Part shown: piece after piece, positions 15,917-24,672 of the stretch
Layout of the letters: each line of letters starts with the position of its first letter
Numbering within the stretch: position 1 is the first letter of the stretch
Assembly (NCBI GenBank): GCA_034519515.1
Contig: JAXHOK010000031.1
Coordinates: forward strand, 1 to 64,000
Length of the DNA stretch: 64,000 bases
Reading direction: 5' to 3'
Source of the DNA: Arcicella sp034519515
GTDB taxonomy: Bacteria > Bacteroidota > Bacteroidia > Cytophagales > Spirosomataceae
The notes under the pieces: generated by a model
Database searches by the model: none
Told to the model about the DNA's origin: nothing
What the model saw: the letters and a program-made list of their open reading frames with translations, nothing else
Position numbers and translations under genes: made by a program

Positions 15917-18589
15917 ATGAATAACATTATTTACTACGTTCCAGTTTTTGGAATAATCGGATTGCTGTACACAGCTTGGCGTTTCTCATGGGTATCTAAG
16001 CAACCCGCAGGAGATGCAAATATGCAAAAACTGTCAGGCTATATTGCCGATGGTGCGATTGCCTTTTTGAAAGCAGAATGGAAAGTTTTAGCCTATTTTG
16101 CTATTCCTACCGCTATTTTATTGTTTTTCCTGGGTTCAAATGAAGGCAGTGCCGAAAACCCAATTCACTCGTCTCCTTTGATTGCCGTAGCCTTTTTAAT
16201 CGGTGCTTTCCTCTCAGCTTTGGCTGGTTATATTGGAATGGTGGTTGCTACCAAAGCAAACGTTCGTACAGCACAGGCAGCTCGTACATCCTTGGCAAAA
16301 GCACTTGAAGTGTCTTTCACGGGTGGTTCTGTTATGGGTATGGGCGTAGCTGGTTTGGCAGTTTTAGGACTTGGTGGCTTGTTTATCATTTTCTATAATT
16401 ACTTTGCTAAAGATATGCCTTTGACTTCTGATGAAATGAAAAAAGCCATTGAAGTTTTGGCTGGTTTCTCATTAGGAGCAGAATCAATCGCTCTTTTTGC
16501 TCGTGTGGGTGGAGGGATTTATACAAAAGCGGCTGACGTAGGTGCTGACTTAGTAGGTAAAGTTGAGGCTGGAATTCCAGAAGATGACGTTCGTAATCCT
16601 GCAACGATTGCCGATAACGTAGGTGATAACGTGGGTGATGTGGCAGGTATGGGAGCCGATTTATTTGGTTCTTATGTGGCTACAATTTTGGCTACGATGG
16701 TTTTGGGGCAAGAAATTAGTGTTACTGACAACTTCAATGGATATTCTCCTGTGTTGTTGCCAATGATGATTGCGGGTGTTGGTTTGTTGGCTTCGTTGGT
16801 TTCTACTTTTTTAGTAAGAATCAAAAATGAAAACTCATCAGTTCAAGCGGCTTTGAATCTTGGGAACTGGGCTTCGGTAATTATTACTTTCATTACTTCG
16901 TATTTCTTAGTGAAATATTTATTGCCAGAAAATCTTAATCTTCGTGGATTTGAATTTACTTCCAATGGTGTTTTCTTAGCGATTGTAGTTGGTTTGGTTG
17001 TGGGGGCTTTGATGTCAATTATTACTGAATATTATACTGCAATGGGTAAACGTCCTGTATTGTCAATTATTGAAAAATCAGGAACAGGACACGCCACAAA
17101 CATTATTGGTGGTTTGGCAGTAGGTATGGAATCAACGGTTTTACCAATTTTGGTATTAGCGGCAGGTATCATTCTTTCGTATAAATTCGCTGGTCTTTAT
17201 GGAGTTTCTATTGCGGCGGCAGGTATGATGGCTACAACAGCTATGCAGTTAGCCATTGATGCTTTCGGACCAATTGCCGATAATGCAGGTGGTATTGCAG
17301 AAATGTCTCAATTACCTCCCGAAGTTCGTGAGCGTACCGATAATTTAGATGCAGTAGGTAACACTACGGCAGCAACGGGTAAAGGATTTGCCATTGCTTC
17401 GGCGGCTTTGACTTCGTTGGCTCTTTTTGCGGCATTTGTAGGTATTGCAGGAATTAGTGCCATTGATATTTATAAGGCTGACGTATTGGCTGGTTTGTTC
17501 GTGGGTGGTATGATTCCATTCATTTTTAGTGCGTTATGTATTTCAGCGGTTGGAAAAGCGGCTATGGAAATGGTGAACGAAGTTCGTCGTCAGTTCCGTG
17601 AAATTCCTGGAATTATGGAATATAAAGCTGAACCAGAATACGAAAAATGTGTAGCTATTTCAACGGAGGCTTCAATTAAACAAATGATTTTGCCAGGTGC
17701 AATTGCCTTGATTACGCCAGTTATAGTAGGTTTCACGATGGGGCCAGAGGTTTTAGGAGGTTTGTTAGCGGGTGTTACGGTATCAGGTGTTTTAATGGGT
17801 TTATTTCAGTCTAACGCCGGTGGTGCTTGGGATAATGCTAAAAAATCTTTTGAAAAAGGGGTTTTAATTGACGGTGAAATGTATTACAAAAAATCTGAGC
17901 CACACAAGGCTTCGGTTACGGGTGATACCGTTGGAGACCCTTTCAAAGATACTTCAGGACCCTCTATGAACATTTTGATTAAGTTAATGTCAATCGTTTC
18001 ATTGGTAATTGCTCCATATATTGCTGTTCATTCAGACGGACTGGTTAAAGCAATGGATGGAATCAACGTAGAAATGGCAACGCCACAATTGGCTACAGAA
18101 TTACCAGTTTCTGATGCCATCAAGAATTTGGGAGCGAAAATGGATAAGGCTTTGGCGTCGGGCGTTACTTTGAACATTCCAGAAAATGGAATTGAAAGTA
18201 ATTTATTGAAATTCATCGAAGATAAATCAAAGGCGGTTGATAAAACCACTTGGTTTGATTTTGACCGTTTGATTTTTGAAACTGGTAAATCAGAATTGAA
18301 ACCAGAATCAGCCGAGCAATTAAAAAATATTGCTGAGATTTTGAAAGCATTTCCCGAGGTGAATATTAAAATTGGAGGTTATACCGATAATACAGGTGAA
18401 GCGAATGCCAACTTGAAATTATCGGGAGACAGAGCGGCGACAGTGAAATCTGAATTGATTAAATTAGGCATTGATGATGCTCGTGTAGAATCAGAAGGTT
18501 ATGGCGTTGAACATCCAATTGCTTCAAATGATACAGAAGAAGGTCGTGCGGCAAACCGTAGAACTTCGGTTAGAGTTACGAAGAAGTAG
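15917..18589 (+). CDS. hppA: Membrane ion-translocating pyrophosphatase fused to an OmpA-like domain
   Basis: This 890-residue protein begins as a typical membrane-bound pyrophosphatase (residues 1-720), with many membrane helices. The catalytic segment EDDVRNPATIADNVGDNVGD is near residue 220, DAVGNTTAATGKGFAIASAA near 478, and DNAKKSFEKGV near 638. These enzymes couple PPi hydrolysis to H+ or Na+ export. Alanine rather than lysine in GNTTAATG is the residue linked to K+-dependent enzymes. After about 90 linker residues comes an OmpA/MotB peptidoglycan-binding domain (WFDFDRLIFETGKSELKP, then GGYTDNTGEANANLKLSGDR and NRRTSVRVTKK). The fusion is in frame with no break. The expected periplasmic C-terminus would let it contact peptidoglycan. 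Confidence 0.95.
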   Translation: MNNIIYYVPVFGIIGLLYTAWRFSWVSKQPAGDANMQKLSGYIADGAIAFLKAEWKVLAYFAIPTAILLFFLGSNEGSAENPIHSSPLIAVAFLIGAFLSALAGYIGMVVATKANVRTAQAARTSLAKALEVSFTGGSVMGMGVAGLAVLGLGGLFIIFYNYFAKDMPLTSDEMKKAIEVLAGFSLGAESIALFARVGGGIYTKAADVGADLVGKVEAGIPEDDVRNPATIADNVGDNVGDVAGMGADLFGSYVATILATMVLGQEISVTDNFNGYSPVLLPMMIAGVGLLASLVSTFLVRIKNENSSVQAALNLGNWASVIITFITSYFLVKYLLPENLNLRGFEFTSNGVFLAIVVGLVVGALMSIITEYYTAMGKRPVLSIIEKSGTGHATNIIGGLAVGMESTVLPILVLAAGIILSYKFAGLYGVSIAAAGMMATTAMQLAIDAFGPIADNAGGIAEMSQLPPEVRERTDNLDAVGNTTAATGKGFAIASAALTSLALFAAFVGIAGISAIDIYKADVLAGLFVGGMIPFIFSALCISAVGKAAMEMVNEVRRQFREIPGIMEYKAEPEYEKCVAISTEASIKQMILPGAIALITPVIVGFTMGPEVLGGLLAGVTVSGVLMGLFQSNAGGAWDNAKKSFEKGVLIDGEMYYKKSEPHKASVTGDTVGDPFKDTSGPSMNILIKLMSIVSLVIAPYIAVHSDGLVKAMDGINVEMATPQLATELPVSDAIKNLGAKMDKALASGVTLNIPENGIESNLLKFIEDKSKAVDKTTWFDFDRLIFETGKSELKPESAEQLKNIAEILKAFPEVNIKIGGYTDNTGEANANLKLSGDRAATVKSELIKLGIDDARVESEGYGVEHPIASNDTEEGRAANRRTSVRVTKK

Positions 18590-18602
18590 ATTTTACTGAT
18601 CA

Positions 18603-18683
18603 CACTTCCCGAAAGTTATATACCCGCAATGGATATTGTTTCGGGAAGTTTCTCGAAGAGCCGTTCCGAAAGGGGCGGCTTTT
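18603..18683 (+). terminator. CTTCCCGAAAG hairpin plus terminator after hppA
   Basis: ACTTCCCGAAA (18604) pairs with TTTCGGGAAGT (ends 18650). A second hairpin, AGCCGTTCC-GAAA-GGGGCGGCT (18659-18680), has a GNRA-type loop and is followed by TTT. Confidence 0.65.
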
Positions 18684-18702
18684 CGTTTGTCTAAAATTTA
18701 AT

Positions 18703-18966
18703 ATGAAATCAAAAGAAATCCTTTTCAAATTGCTGTATTACGCATTAATTGATATTCGTTACAAAGCCCACTAAGCTGACCATAAAAAGATTTTCGTTAT
18801 TTCTAATGGTCTTCACAACCTTCCCTTGAAACTTTTGAATGCTAAATCAGAAAACGATTTTGAACATATTTTAGCAGAATTAGAAGTAGATTTTTCAATT
18901 AATAAAGGACTGACAAATCTTTTCAAACATATTCGAGAAAAGGTAGAGGAAGATATTTTAGAATAG
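18703..18966 (+). pseudogene. Small conserved-looking gene interrupted by an in-frame stop
   Basis: From ATG 18703 to TAG 18966 the frame encodes 87 residues with one internal TAA at 18772-18774 (codon 24). The product would read MKSKEILFKLLYYALIDIR, then KAH-stop-ADHKKIFVISNGLHN, then DFEHILAELEVDF and HIREKVEEDILE. Codon use and amino-acid make-up look coding throughout, and a single base change (GAA to TAA) would explain the stop. It resembles short uncharacterised helical proteins of Bacteroidota; no function can be given. The next genes form a toxin-antitoxin pair. Confidence 0.6.
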
Positions 18967-19047
18967 ATTTTAAAAGAGAGTCAATTAATTATTGGAAATT
19001 TGTCTTGTATTTTTGGACAAAAGTCTATTAATTTGCAAAAGATGTTT

Positions 19048-19101
19048 AAAACTTCACATTTCCGAACATCGAAAACTGAACATTGAACATCGAAAATAAA
19101 A
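19048..19101. repeat. Heptad repeat arm (GAACATC type) before the antitoxin gene
   Basis: From about 19062, heptamers GAACATC, GAAAACT, GAACATT follow one another and end a few bases before the ATG at 19102. No second arm is seen. Confidence 0.6.
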
Positions 19102-19527
19102 ATGGAATTACACGAAGAAGCCGCAATTTACGCCAAATATGCACCACAAATAAAGGGCAATATTTCAATTGTCCTCAATGCCCGTAAAGGGTTGAATGCT
19201 AACATTTTATACGACATTATTTTATTGACGGGATTTAAAAAAGAGCAAATTGCTACACTTTTTAATACTTCTGCCAAAACAATAACTCGTTACACGCAAG
19301 ACGGAAAAACCTTAGATATTGTCAGTAGCGAACACGCCTTAAAACTGATCGCATTATTCAAAAAGGGTAATGAAATTTTTGGCGAAATAGAGGCATTCCG
19401 TAGATGGATTACGAAACCTGCGTATGGTTTGGGTTGGGAAGTCCCCGCTGAATTGATGGAAACATCGGGAGGGATTGAGTTGATTATGGAAGAGTTGTAT
19501 AGAATAGAATTCGGAGCAACTGCTTAA
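19102..19527 (+). CDS. MbcA/ParS/Xre-type antitoxin (DUF2384)
   Basis: This 141-residue protein has an N-terminal Xre-like helix-turn-helix (LLTGFKKEQIATLFNTSAKTI near residue 40). The C-terminal DUF2384 toxin-binding part contains AFRRWITKPAYGLGWEVPAE near 100. It is the usual antitoxin partner of RES-domain toxins, binding the toxin and repressing the operon. The downstream toxin gene begins three bases after the stop codon, a typical tight pair. The heptad repeat just upstream may overlap the promoter. Confidence 0.9.
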   Translation: MELHEEAAIYAKYAPQIKGNISIVLNARKGLNANILYDIILLTGFKKEQIATLFNTSAKTITRYTQDGKTLDIVSSEHALKLIALFKKGNEIFGEIEAFRRWITKPAYGLGWEVPAELMETSGGIELIMEELYRIEFGATA

Positions 19528-19530
19528 TCT

Positions 19531-19983
19531 ATGCAAGTATTTAGAATCACAACCGCAAAATCGGCAGGCAATTTACGTGGTTCAGGATTTGCCGCCCGAT
19601 GGAATTCAAATGGAGTTTTTGTGGCTTACACCGCTTCTTCAAGAGCCTTAGCGTGCTTGGAAATGGTGGTTCATTTGAATTCTGACCGATTAAAAAGTGA
19701 GTTTGGGATGTCAGTCGTGGAAATTCCAGAGGAGGTTAATATTACAAAAATAAGCATCGAAGACCTCCCAAAAGGTTGGACAGAACATGATGGTTATCAA
19801 ATGTGTCAAGAAGTAGGCGATGATTGGATTCAAGCGTTTGAAACTTGTGTCCTGCAAGTTCCATCGGCAGTTATTAAGCATGAATTTAATTATTTAGTCA
19901 ATCCTCAACATTCTGACTTTTCTAAACTTAAAATCATCGAAATTGAAGATTTTGAGTTTGATTTACGGATAAAGAGTAGTTGA
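19531..19983 (+). CDS. RES-domain toxin (NAD+-degrading or ADP-ribosylating)
   Basis: This 150-residue protein shows the RES signature: Arg in MQVFRITTAKSA near residue 5, GSGFAARWNSNG near 19, Glu in ALACLEMVVHLN near 41, and Ser in VPSAVIKHEFNYLVNPQH near 112. Family members deplete NAD+ or ADP-ribosylate targets and arrest growth when the antitoxin is lost. Length and order (antitoxin first) are normal, and all three name-giving residues are present, so the toxin looks intact. Confidence 0.9.
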   Translation: MQVFRITTAKSAGNLRGSGFAARWNSNGVFVAYTASSRALACLEMVVHLNSDRLKSEFGMSVVEIPEEVNITKISIEDLPKGWTEHDGYQMCQEVGDDWIQAFETCVLQVPSAVIKHEFNYLVNPQHSDFSKLKIIEIEDFEFDLRIKSS

Positions 19984-20012
19984 GGATAATTCAAATAATG
20001 AAGTACGCTATT

Positions 20013-20108
20013 TTGTCTGAACTTGGATTTGTCTGATTCATGGATTTTTATGATTTAGATTTAATCCAATCCAGAAAACCCTAAAATCTGACGAATCCAA
20101 ATTTAGAC
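20013..20108. repeat. GATT-type palindromic repeat, copy 2
   Basis: The ends TTGTCTGAACTTGGATT and GAATCCAAATTTAGACA are inverted. It lies between the convergent toxin and LysM genes and may serve as a terminator for both. Confidence 0.7.
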
Positions 20109-20117
20109 ATAGTTTTT

Positions 20118-21218
20118 TTATTTACTAAAACTAAATCCGCTTTTCAACAACTTCAAAACTCGTTGTTTTTTCCAAGTATCATTATCATTCATAGCCACAA
20201 CCTCCACAACTCTTCGCTCATTAATTTTGGCATAATCAATAGTTCCCATTTCTGCAATCACTTGCTCAATTGCTTTTTTCAACACAATCAGAGAGCCACC
20301 CAAACCACGATTCACACACAAATCAGTCCGCAAAGCAAATCCACCTTGTGAACGTAAGACTGTGTTCATAGGAATGTTTACTCCATTTATTAAAAGTGAA
20401 ACATTGGGAGATAAAGCCTTAAAAACATATTCTTCCAAGGCAATTTCAACTTGTGAACGAATCATACTTCGTCTGAAACCGCTGGCAATAAAAGCGGCTG
20501 TAAGCTGTAAATTATTGGCAATCTCTAAATATCCCGCATCTCCTTCTTTGATTCCTGCAATGGTTTCTACTTGAAAAACAGGCATTTTATAATTCTGAAC
20601 ATTTATACCATATTTACCAAAACAATCCTGAAAAGCATATTCATCACGAGTTTTGAACCGTTGTAACACTCTGGTCAGAATTGAACCACTCGCCAAAGCA
20701 CCTGTAAACTGAATAAAGCCAAATGAGAAAATGGCTCGGTCATAACTATTGACGGCATCAAAATTACCTTCGCTTTTGGCAATATAATGCAACAAGTCAA
20801 GATAAAAACTTTGTTGGCAAAGGTCAGTAAAAAGCGGACGATTGGTTTCAAATAATGACTGCCCCACGTAACTCACACCCCGAGGATTCCCCAAGTTTGT
20901 TGATGGATAATTATCTCGCATCACGCCTGTTGATTTCATCCCAGTAGGAGAGGGGAACGACAAAGTATAATTATGGTAATTAGATTTTACCTCCTTTTTT
21001 ACTTGAAAAACTTTGCGTTGGTCAAAAACAGAAAATACCTGTACAGGCTGTGGTTTAGGATTATTATTACTGGGAATTGGCAAACTTATCTTTAAAACTT
21101 GCCCAATAAAGAGATTATTACTGCCTAAATTATTGATTTTAATTAGCTGTTCCACCGTCAAACTATACTTTTTTGAGATGCTATAAAGTGTTTCTTTGGC
21201 TCGTACGGTATGAGTCAT
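20118..21218 (-). CDS. LysM protein with lysozyme-like domain
   Basis: This 366-residue protein has one N-terminal LysM domain (THTVRAKETLYSISKKYS to IGQVLKISLP, residues 2-48), which binds peptidoglycan. A Pro/Asn/Lys-rich linker follows. The C-terminal domain from about residue 130 has YIAKSEGNFDAVNSYDRA and FSFGFIQFTGALASG, resembling lysozyme or transglycosylase folds with a Glu after AKS. No signal peptide or membrane helix is visible, so export would need a non-Sec route or lysis. Such leaderless LysM proteins occur near contractile injection or phage-derived systems, but none is in this window. Activity is inferred, not certain. Confidence 0.65.
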   Translation of the reverse strand: MTHTVRAKETLYSISKKYSLTVEQLIKINNLGSNNLFIGQVLKISLPIPSNNNPKPQPVQVFSVFDQRKVFQVKKEVKSNYHNYTLSFPSPTGMKSTGVMRDNYPSTNLGNPRGVSYVGQSLFETNRPLFTDLCQQSFYLDLLHYIAKSEGNFDAVNSYDRAIFSFGFIQFTGALASGSILTRVLQRFKTRDEYAFQDCFGKYGINVQNYKMPVFQVETIAGIKEGDAGYLEIANNLQLTAAFIASGFRRSMIRSQVEIALEEYVFKALSPNVSLLINGVNIPMNTVLRSQGGFALRTDLCVNRGLGGSLIVLKKAIEQVIAEMGTIDYAKINERRVVEVVAMNDNDTWKKQRVLKLLKSGFSFSK

Positions 21219-21508
21219 AATATGATTTTTGTTTAGTTTACGCCCCTTTTATCAATTTGAATAATTTATTTTTTAATTAATTTACTCAAAAAAATAATTA
21301 ATTTTTAATTTTGATAAAGTTAAAATTAATTGGAATTTAACTCAAAAAAAATCTATAAAAATATGAATTATTAAAAACCCATTGATAAAAATAAAAAAAA
21401 TAAAAAAATAAATTATTTTTCTTGTGTTAAAAAAACATGATTCGTAATCTTACATCGTTGATTATCAGTACGTTTAAAACTAATTTTTTCATATAACCCA
21501 TTATTTCA
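21219..21508. other. A/T-rich divergent spacer
   Basis: Very A/T-rich DNA with several TTAATT runs lies between the LysM gene and the secreted small protein. No gene, RNA or clear promoter was recognised. Confidence 0.4.
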
Positions 21509-22036
21509 ATGAAAAAAACCGCCTTAGTTTTGAGTCTGTCTGTTCTTACTTTTATTTACGGCAAACACGACCCAAACATTCGTCCCCGAGTTAAAAATGA
21601 GCATTTAATTGTCTCGAAGCAAACTCCCAAAATCACTTCTCCAAAAGAGAATTCGCTTGTTCAACTGCAAAACGCAGGCATGATTCAAATGCAATTCATT
21701 CATTTGCAAAAAGCATTGGGTAAAATTGATATTGCATCTTACGCTATTGAGGGCAACACGCCCATCGTGCTGATTGAAACCTTGAATCATAATATAAGCG
21801 TAAAAGGTTTTAATAAAATGGTTGATAATTTTAATTCGTTATACTCAACTGATAACGAATCTTTGATGGGAAATTACCAAAATTACGCCGACCAAAACTG
21901 TCAGAAAATTTATGGTTGTGTAGGTTCAGAATTCGGTTCTGACTGCGACTGGAAAATTATAAAATTTTTACCAAACCCTGAAAATTGCAAATTGAACCCA
22001 ACGATTACGATGAGCAATGTCATGTTGTATAAATAA
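21509..22036 (+). CDS. Small secreted protein of unknown function
   Basis: This 175-residue protein has an apparent signal peptide (MKKTALVLSLSVLTFIYG). The mature part has no family I recognise: a polar stretch, a central region (ALGKIDIASYAIEGNTPIVLI), and a C-terminal part with four cysteines (NCQKIYGC, SDCDWK, ENCKLN) that could form two disulfides. It is monocistronic, followed by a good terminator. The product is probably periplasmic or at the cell surface. Confidence 0.7.
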   Translation: MKKTALVLSLSVLTFIYGKHDPNIRPRVKNEHLIVSKQTPKITSPKENSLVQLQNAGMIQMQFIHLQKALGKIDIASYAIEGNTPIVLIETLNHNISVKGFNKMVDNFNSLYSTDNESLMGNYQNYADQNCQKIYGCVGSEFGSDCDWKIIKFLPNPENCKLNPTITMSNVMLYK

Positions 22037-22109
22037 GGGAAAGGTAGATTAGCTGAGATGAATCTTACGACCTCAACTAATTTTAAAGAAAAACAAAGTA
22101 AGGATTATA

Positions 22110-22145
22110 ATGAAAGAGCCTCTCATTTGAGAGGCTTCTTTTTTT
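22110..22145 (+). terminator. Rho-independent terminator
   Basis: GCCTCTCA-TTT-GAGAGGC stem-loop followed by a T-rich tail, after the small secreted protein gene. Confidence 0.85.
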
Positions 22146-22210
22146 GCTTTCGGCGGATTAAAATCCACCGTTACAAAATTGGTCATTCCTACGAATTTGA
22201 AGTTGCATTT

Positions 22211-22930
22211 TTAGTTCACAAATTTCTTAAAGAAGTATGCAACTGTAACAAGAGTGGTTAAGTAGCTGATATTTCCTAAAACATAGGTCAATACAGATTT
22301 TACATAATTCATTATTTTCTTTTCTCCAAAGAACTGACCGATAGCCCAAGTTATGTATATGAAATAGACCCAAATTCCAATCGTTTGAATTATGGAGCTT
22401 GTAAATAATTTAGCAGTTAACAAAAATAGTCCGATGATTAAAATAGCTTCGCCCAATACAAAACACAAAAGAACAATAATCTCAAACAGATTATAATTAT
22501 AGTTTTTGAAAAATACCTTTGTCCAAAGCCCAATAAAGACTCCCATGATTAGGTTTGTATATCCGAGATGACTATCTGTCCAATTTCCAATTTCCTTTGT
22601 TCTGATTTCCTTTTTCAATACCTCATTAAATTGTACTTGGTCAACATTAAAAAAACTAATCTTAATGTGGGTAAAATGAGTGATTGCAGTATAGATTACA
22701 GAAGAAAAAATTAAAAAAATGATAGGTTTTACATATTTATTTCTATCGTCAAAGATAAATTCCCTGACTGCTTTTCCTGGTCTTAGCAATAATTCTCTTG
22801 CTGTAAATAGGAAACCTTTCTCAAAATGTAATAAATGTTGTATTTCGTGAGAAAGATAATGTCCATCTATTCTTTTGGGCTTATTTGAAGGTTTGGAATC
22901 GACTTCGGTATTCTCCTTTTTATTTTCCAA
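22211..22930 (-). CDS. DUF3667 membrane protein
   Basis: This 239-residue protein has a charged N-terminus, then the DUF3667 mark HYLSHEIQHLLHFEKGFLFT with LLLRPGKAVREFIFDDRNKY (residues 24-67). Four or five membrane helices follow. Members of this family often carry an N-terminal zinc ribbon; none is seen here. Function unknown. It lies 27 bases downstream of holA on the same strand and may be read through from it. Confidence 0.8.
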   Translation of the reverse strand: MENKKENTEVDSKPSNKPKRIDGHYLSHEIQHLLHFEKGFLFTARELLLRPGKAVREFIFDDRNKYVKPIIFLIFSSVIYTAITHFTHIKISFFNVDQVQFNEVLKKEIRTKEIGNWTDSHLGYTNLIMGVFIGLWTKVFFKNYNYNLFEIIVLLCFVLGEAILIIGLFLLTAKLFTSSIIQTIGIWVYFIYITWAIGQFFGEKKIMNYVKSVLTYVLGNISYLTTLVTVAYFFKKFVN

Positions 22931-22957
22931 TTTTTGTTTTCGTTATATGTGATTTTA

Positions 22958-23977
22958 TTAATGCAAAACCTTAAAAGTCATTTCTCTCAAAGCATCACCA
23001 TCGCTCAAAGAGCCACTTTCAACGCCTTTCGATTTCAAATCCAATTTCTTGATTTCACCGATAATTTGAACGACTTTTCCCAAAGGATAATTTCTTACCG
23101 CCAAAGCATAATCTTTGGTAAAGAATGGATTTACGCCCAAAACGGTTGCCAAATTACGTTCAGATTTATCGGGTGTGGCGTGTGTAAGCAATACTTTTGA
23201 AAAGAAATTGAACAACAAAATTACAATGGGAGCAAGCGGATTGTCTTTGGGATTAGCCGCAAAGAAATTTACAATCTGATTAGCCCGCAAAACGTCTCTA
23301 TTGATGATGGCTTTCTGAAATTCAAAATAATTATATTCTTTACTAATGCCCACGTATTTCTCCACGGCTTCGGCGTTGATTTCTTCGCTTACTTTCAGGT
23401 TAATGATGATTTTATCAATCTCTGACGCCAAACGTTTTAAATCACTCCCAACGTACTCACAAAGCATTTCAATGGCTTTCCTGCTAATCTTTTGTCCTGC
23501 TTCATGGCAATATTCCAGAATCCAATCGGGAACTTTATTGTCGTATAATCTCTTGGAAGGCATCATCACCCCCGCTTTATCAAATGCTTTTACCCAAGCC
23601 TTGCGTTCATCAGCGGCAGTCTTGAAAACCAATACCAAAATGGTGGAAGACAAGGGATTTTTAGTATAATTTTCCAAAGCCACCTGCATTTCTTTTTGTT
23701 CGATACCTTGTAATTGTTGGGCTTCCTTTACCATTATCAACTGCCTATCCGCCATCATCGGAAATCGCTTGGCGTGCGATAGTAGGGCTGGAATTGTCAA
23801 CTCTTTTCCAAAGAAAACAAACTGATTGAAACTCCTATCCGCAGGTGAAAGAGCGTTGTCTTCTATATAATCGGATACTTTATCCAAATAAAAAGGTTCG
23901 TCTCCATGTAAAAGATACAAGGGTGAATAGACTTTTTTCTTCAAATCTTTTAAAACTTCGGCTACGGTTTTAGACAT
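22958..23977 (-). CDS. holA: DNA polymerase III subunit delta
   Basis: This clamp-loader subunit of about 339 residues opens the beta sliding clamp. The N-terminal domain has PLYLLHGDEPFYLDKVSDYI near residue 20 and ERKAWVKAFDKAGV near 125. ALENYTKNPLSSTILVLVFK near 100 and the helical C-terminal collar (RANQIVNFFAANPKDNPL near 240) complete the fold. Like other delta subunits it lacks a functional Walker A motif. I prefer the second ATG (23977), which gives the N-terminus MSKTVAEVL; the longer start adds four residues. It overlaps the end of the upstream acpH-like gene by a few bases. Confidence 0.9.
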   Translation of the reverse strand: MSKTVAEVLKDLKKKVYSPLYLLHGDEPFYLDKVSDYIEDNALSPADRSFNQFVFFGKELTIPALLSHAKRFPMMADRQLIMVKEAQQLQGIEQKEMQVALENYTKNPLSSTILVLVFKTAADERKAWVKAFDKAGVMMPSKRLYDNKVPDWILEYCHEAGQKISRKAIEMLCEYVGSDLKRLASEIDKIIINLKVSEEINAEAVEKYVGISKEYNYFEFQKAIINRDVLRANQIVNFFAANPKDNPLAPIVILLFNFFSKVLLTHATPDKSERNLATVLGVNPFFTKDYALAVRNYPLGKVVQIIGEIKKLDLKSKGVESGSLSDGDALREMTFKVLH

Positions 23978-24569
23978 AATTTTTTGCAAATTCTTGGCAA
24001 TGATTAATTAATTGGGGAAAGAAAACATTAAATTCTGCTTCGTACAGTAAATAATCTTGTTTTAAATCCTCGGTAGCATTTTCAATTCCTGACTGAAAAC
24101 TTAGTCGTTTTGAAATTCCTTGCAAAGCCCATTCTATTCCTTCATATTGTGTATAGCCCAAAAACCAGTTTCTTTTTATCAACGATTCTACCATCCTTTC
24201 CATTTCTATGGGAATATCATTTTTGCGGTTTATCAATAATTCATAAAAAGATTGGCTATAATCCTGCAAAGAAATCACGGAATATTGAGTAAAGTTTTTT
24301 GCCAAAACGTGGTCATAAAACATATCAACCACAATACCCGAAAACTTATGATATTTAGGTTGCAAACGGTCAATACTCCGACGCACAACTGGATGCGAAT
24401 CTGTGAAAAAGTCAATTTCACGGTGCAAAGCCATGCCTTTGATGATGCCCTCGGAATACTGAGAATTAGATAATTTATTTAATCTTCCCTTGACAAAATC
24501 ACCAAGGAAATTCCCAATTTTAAGGTCGTCATCATTGCCAGAAAGATATGTATGTGCTAAGAAGTTCAA
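23970..24569 (-). CDS. acpH: Acyl carrier protein phosphodiesterase (AcpH/DUF479)
   Basis: This 199-residue protein opens MNFLAHTYLSGNDDDLKIGN and carries GDFVKG near residue 28, GMALHREIDFFTDSHPVVR near 45 and GIVVDMFYDHVLAKNF near 78. This is the pattern of ACP hydrolases with an HD-like metal centre that remove 4-phosphopantetheine from acyl carrier protein. Length matches the family. Its stop codon overlaps the start of holA, so the two are likely one transcript. Confidence 0.88.
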   Translation of the reverse strand: MNFLAHTYLSGNDDDLKIGNFLGDFVKGRLNKLSNSQYSEGIIKGMALHREIDFFTDSHPVVRRSIDRLQPKYHKFSGIVVDMFYDHVLAKNFTQYSVISLQDYSQSFYELLINRKNDIPIEMERMVESLIKRNWFLGYTQYEGIEWALQGISKRLSFQSGIENATEDLKQDYLLYEAEFNVFFPQLINHCQEFAKNYV

Positions 24570-24614
24570 AATATGTAGTTTTTAGATGGCTTGGAACATA
24601 AAGATAATAAAAAA

Positions 24615-24653
24615 CTGTTACCTTTTTAGGAGATATGTTTATCTTCGTAACAG
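24615..24653 (+). promoter_or_regulatory. slyD-like gene promoter with flanking inverted repeat
   Basis: TATCTTCG (24640-24647) is a near match to TAnnTTTG. CTGTTAC (24615) and GTAACAG (24647) are perfect inverted copies about three helical turns apart around this element. They are a possible operator pair; this may be chance. Confidence 0.35.
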
Positions 24654-24672
24654 ATTTTAAAAACTTAGCATA

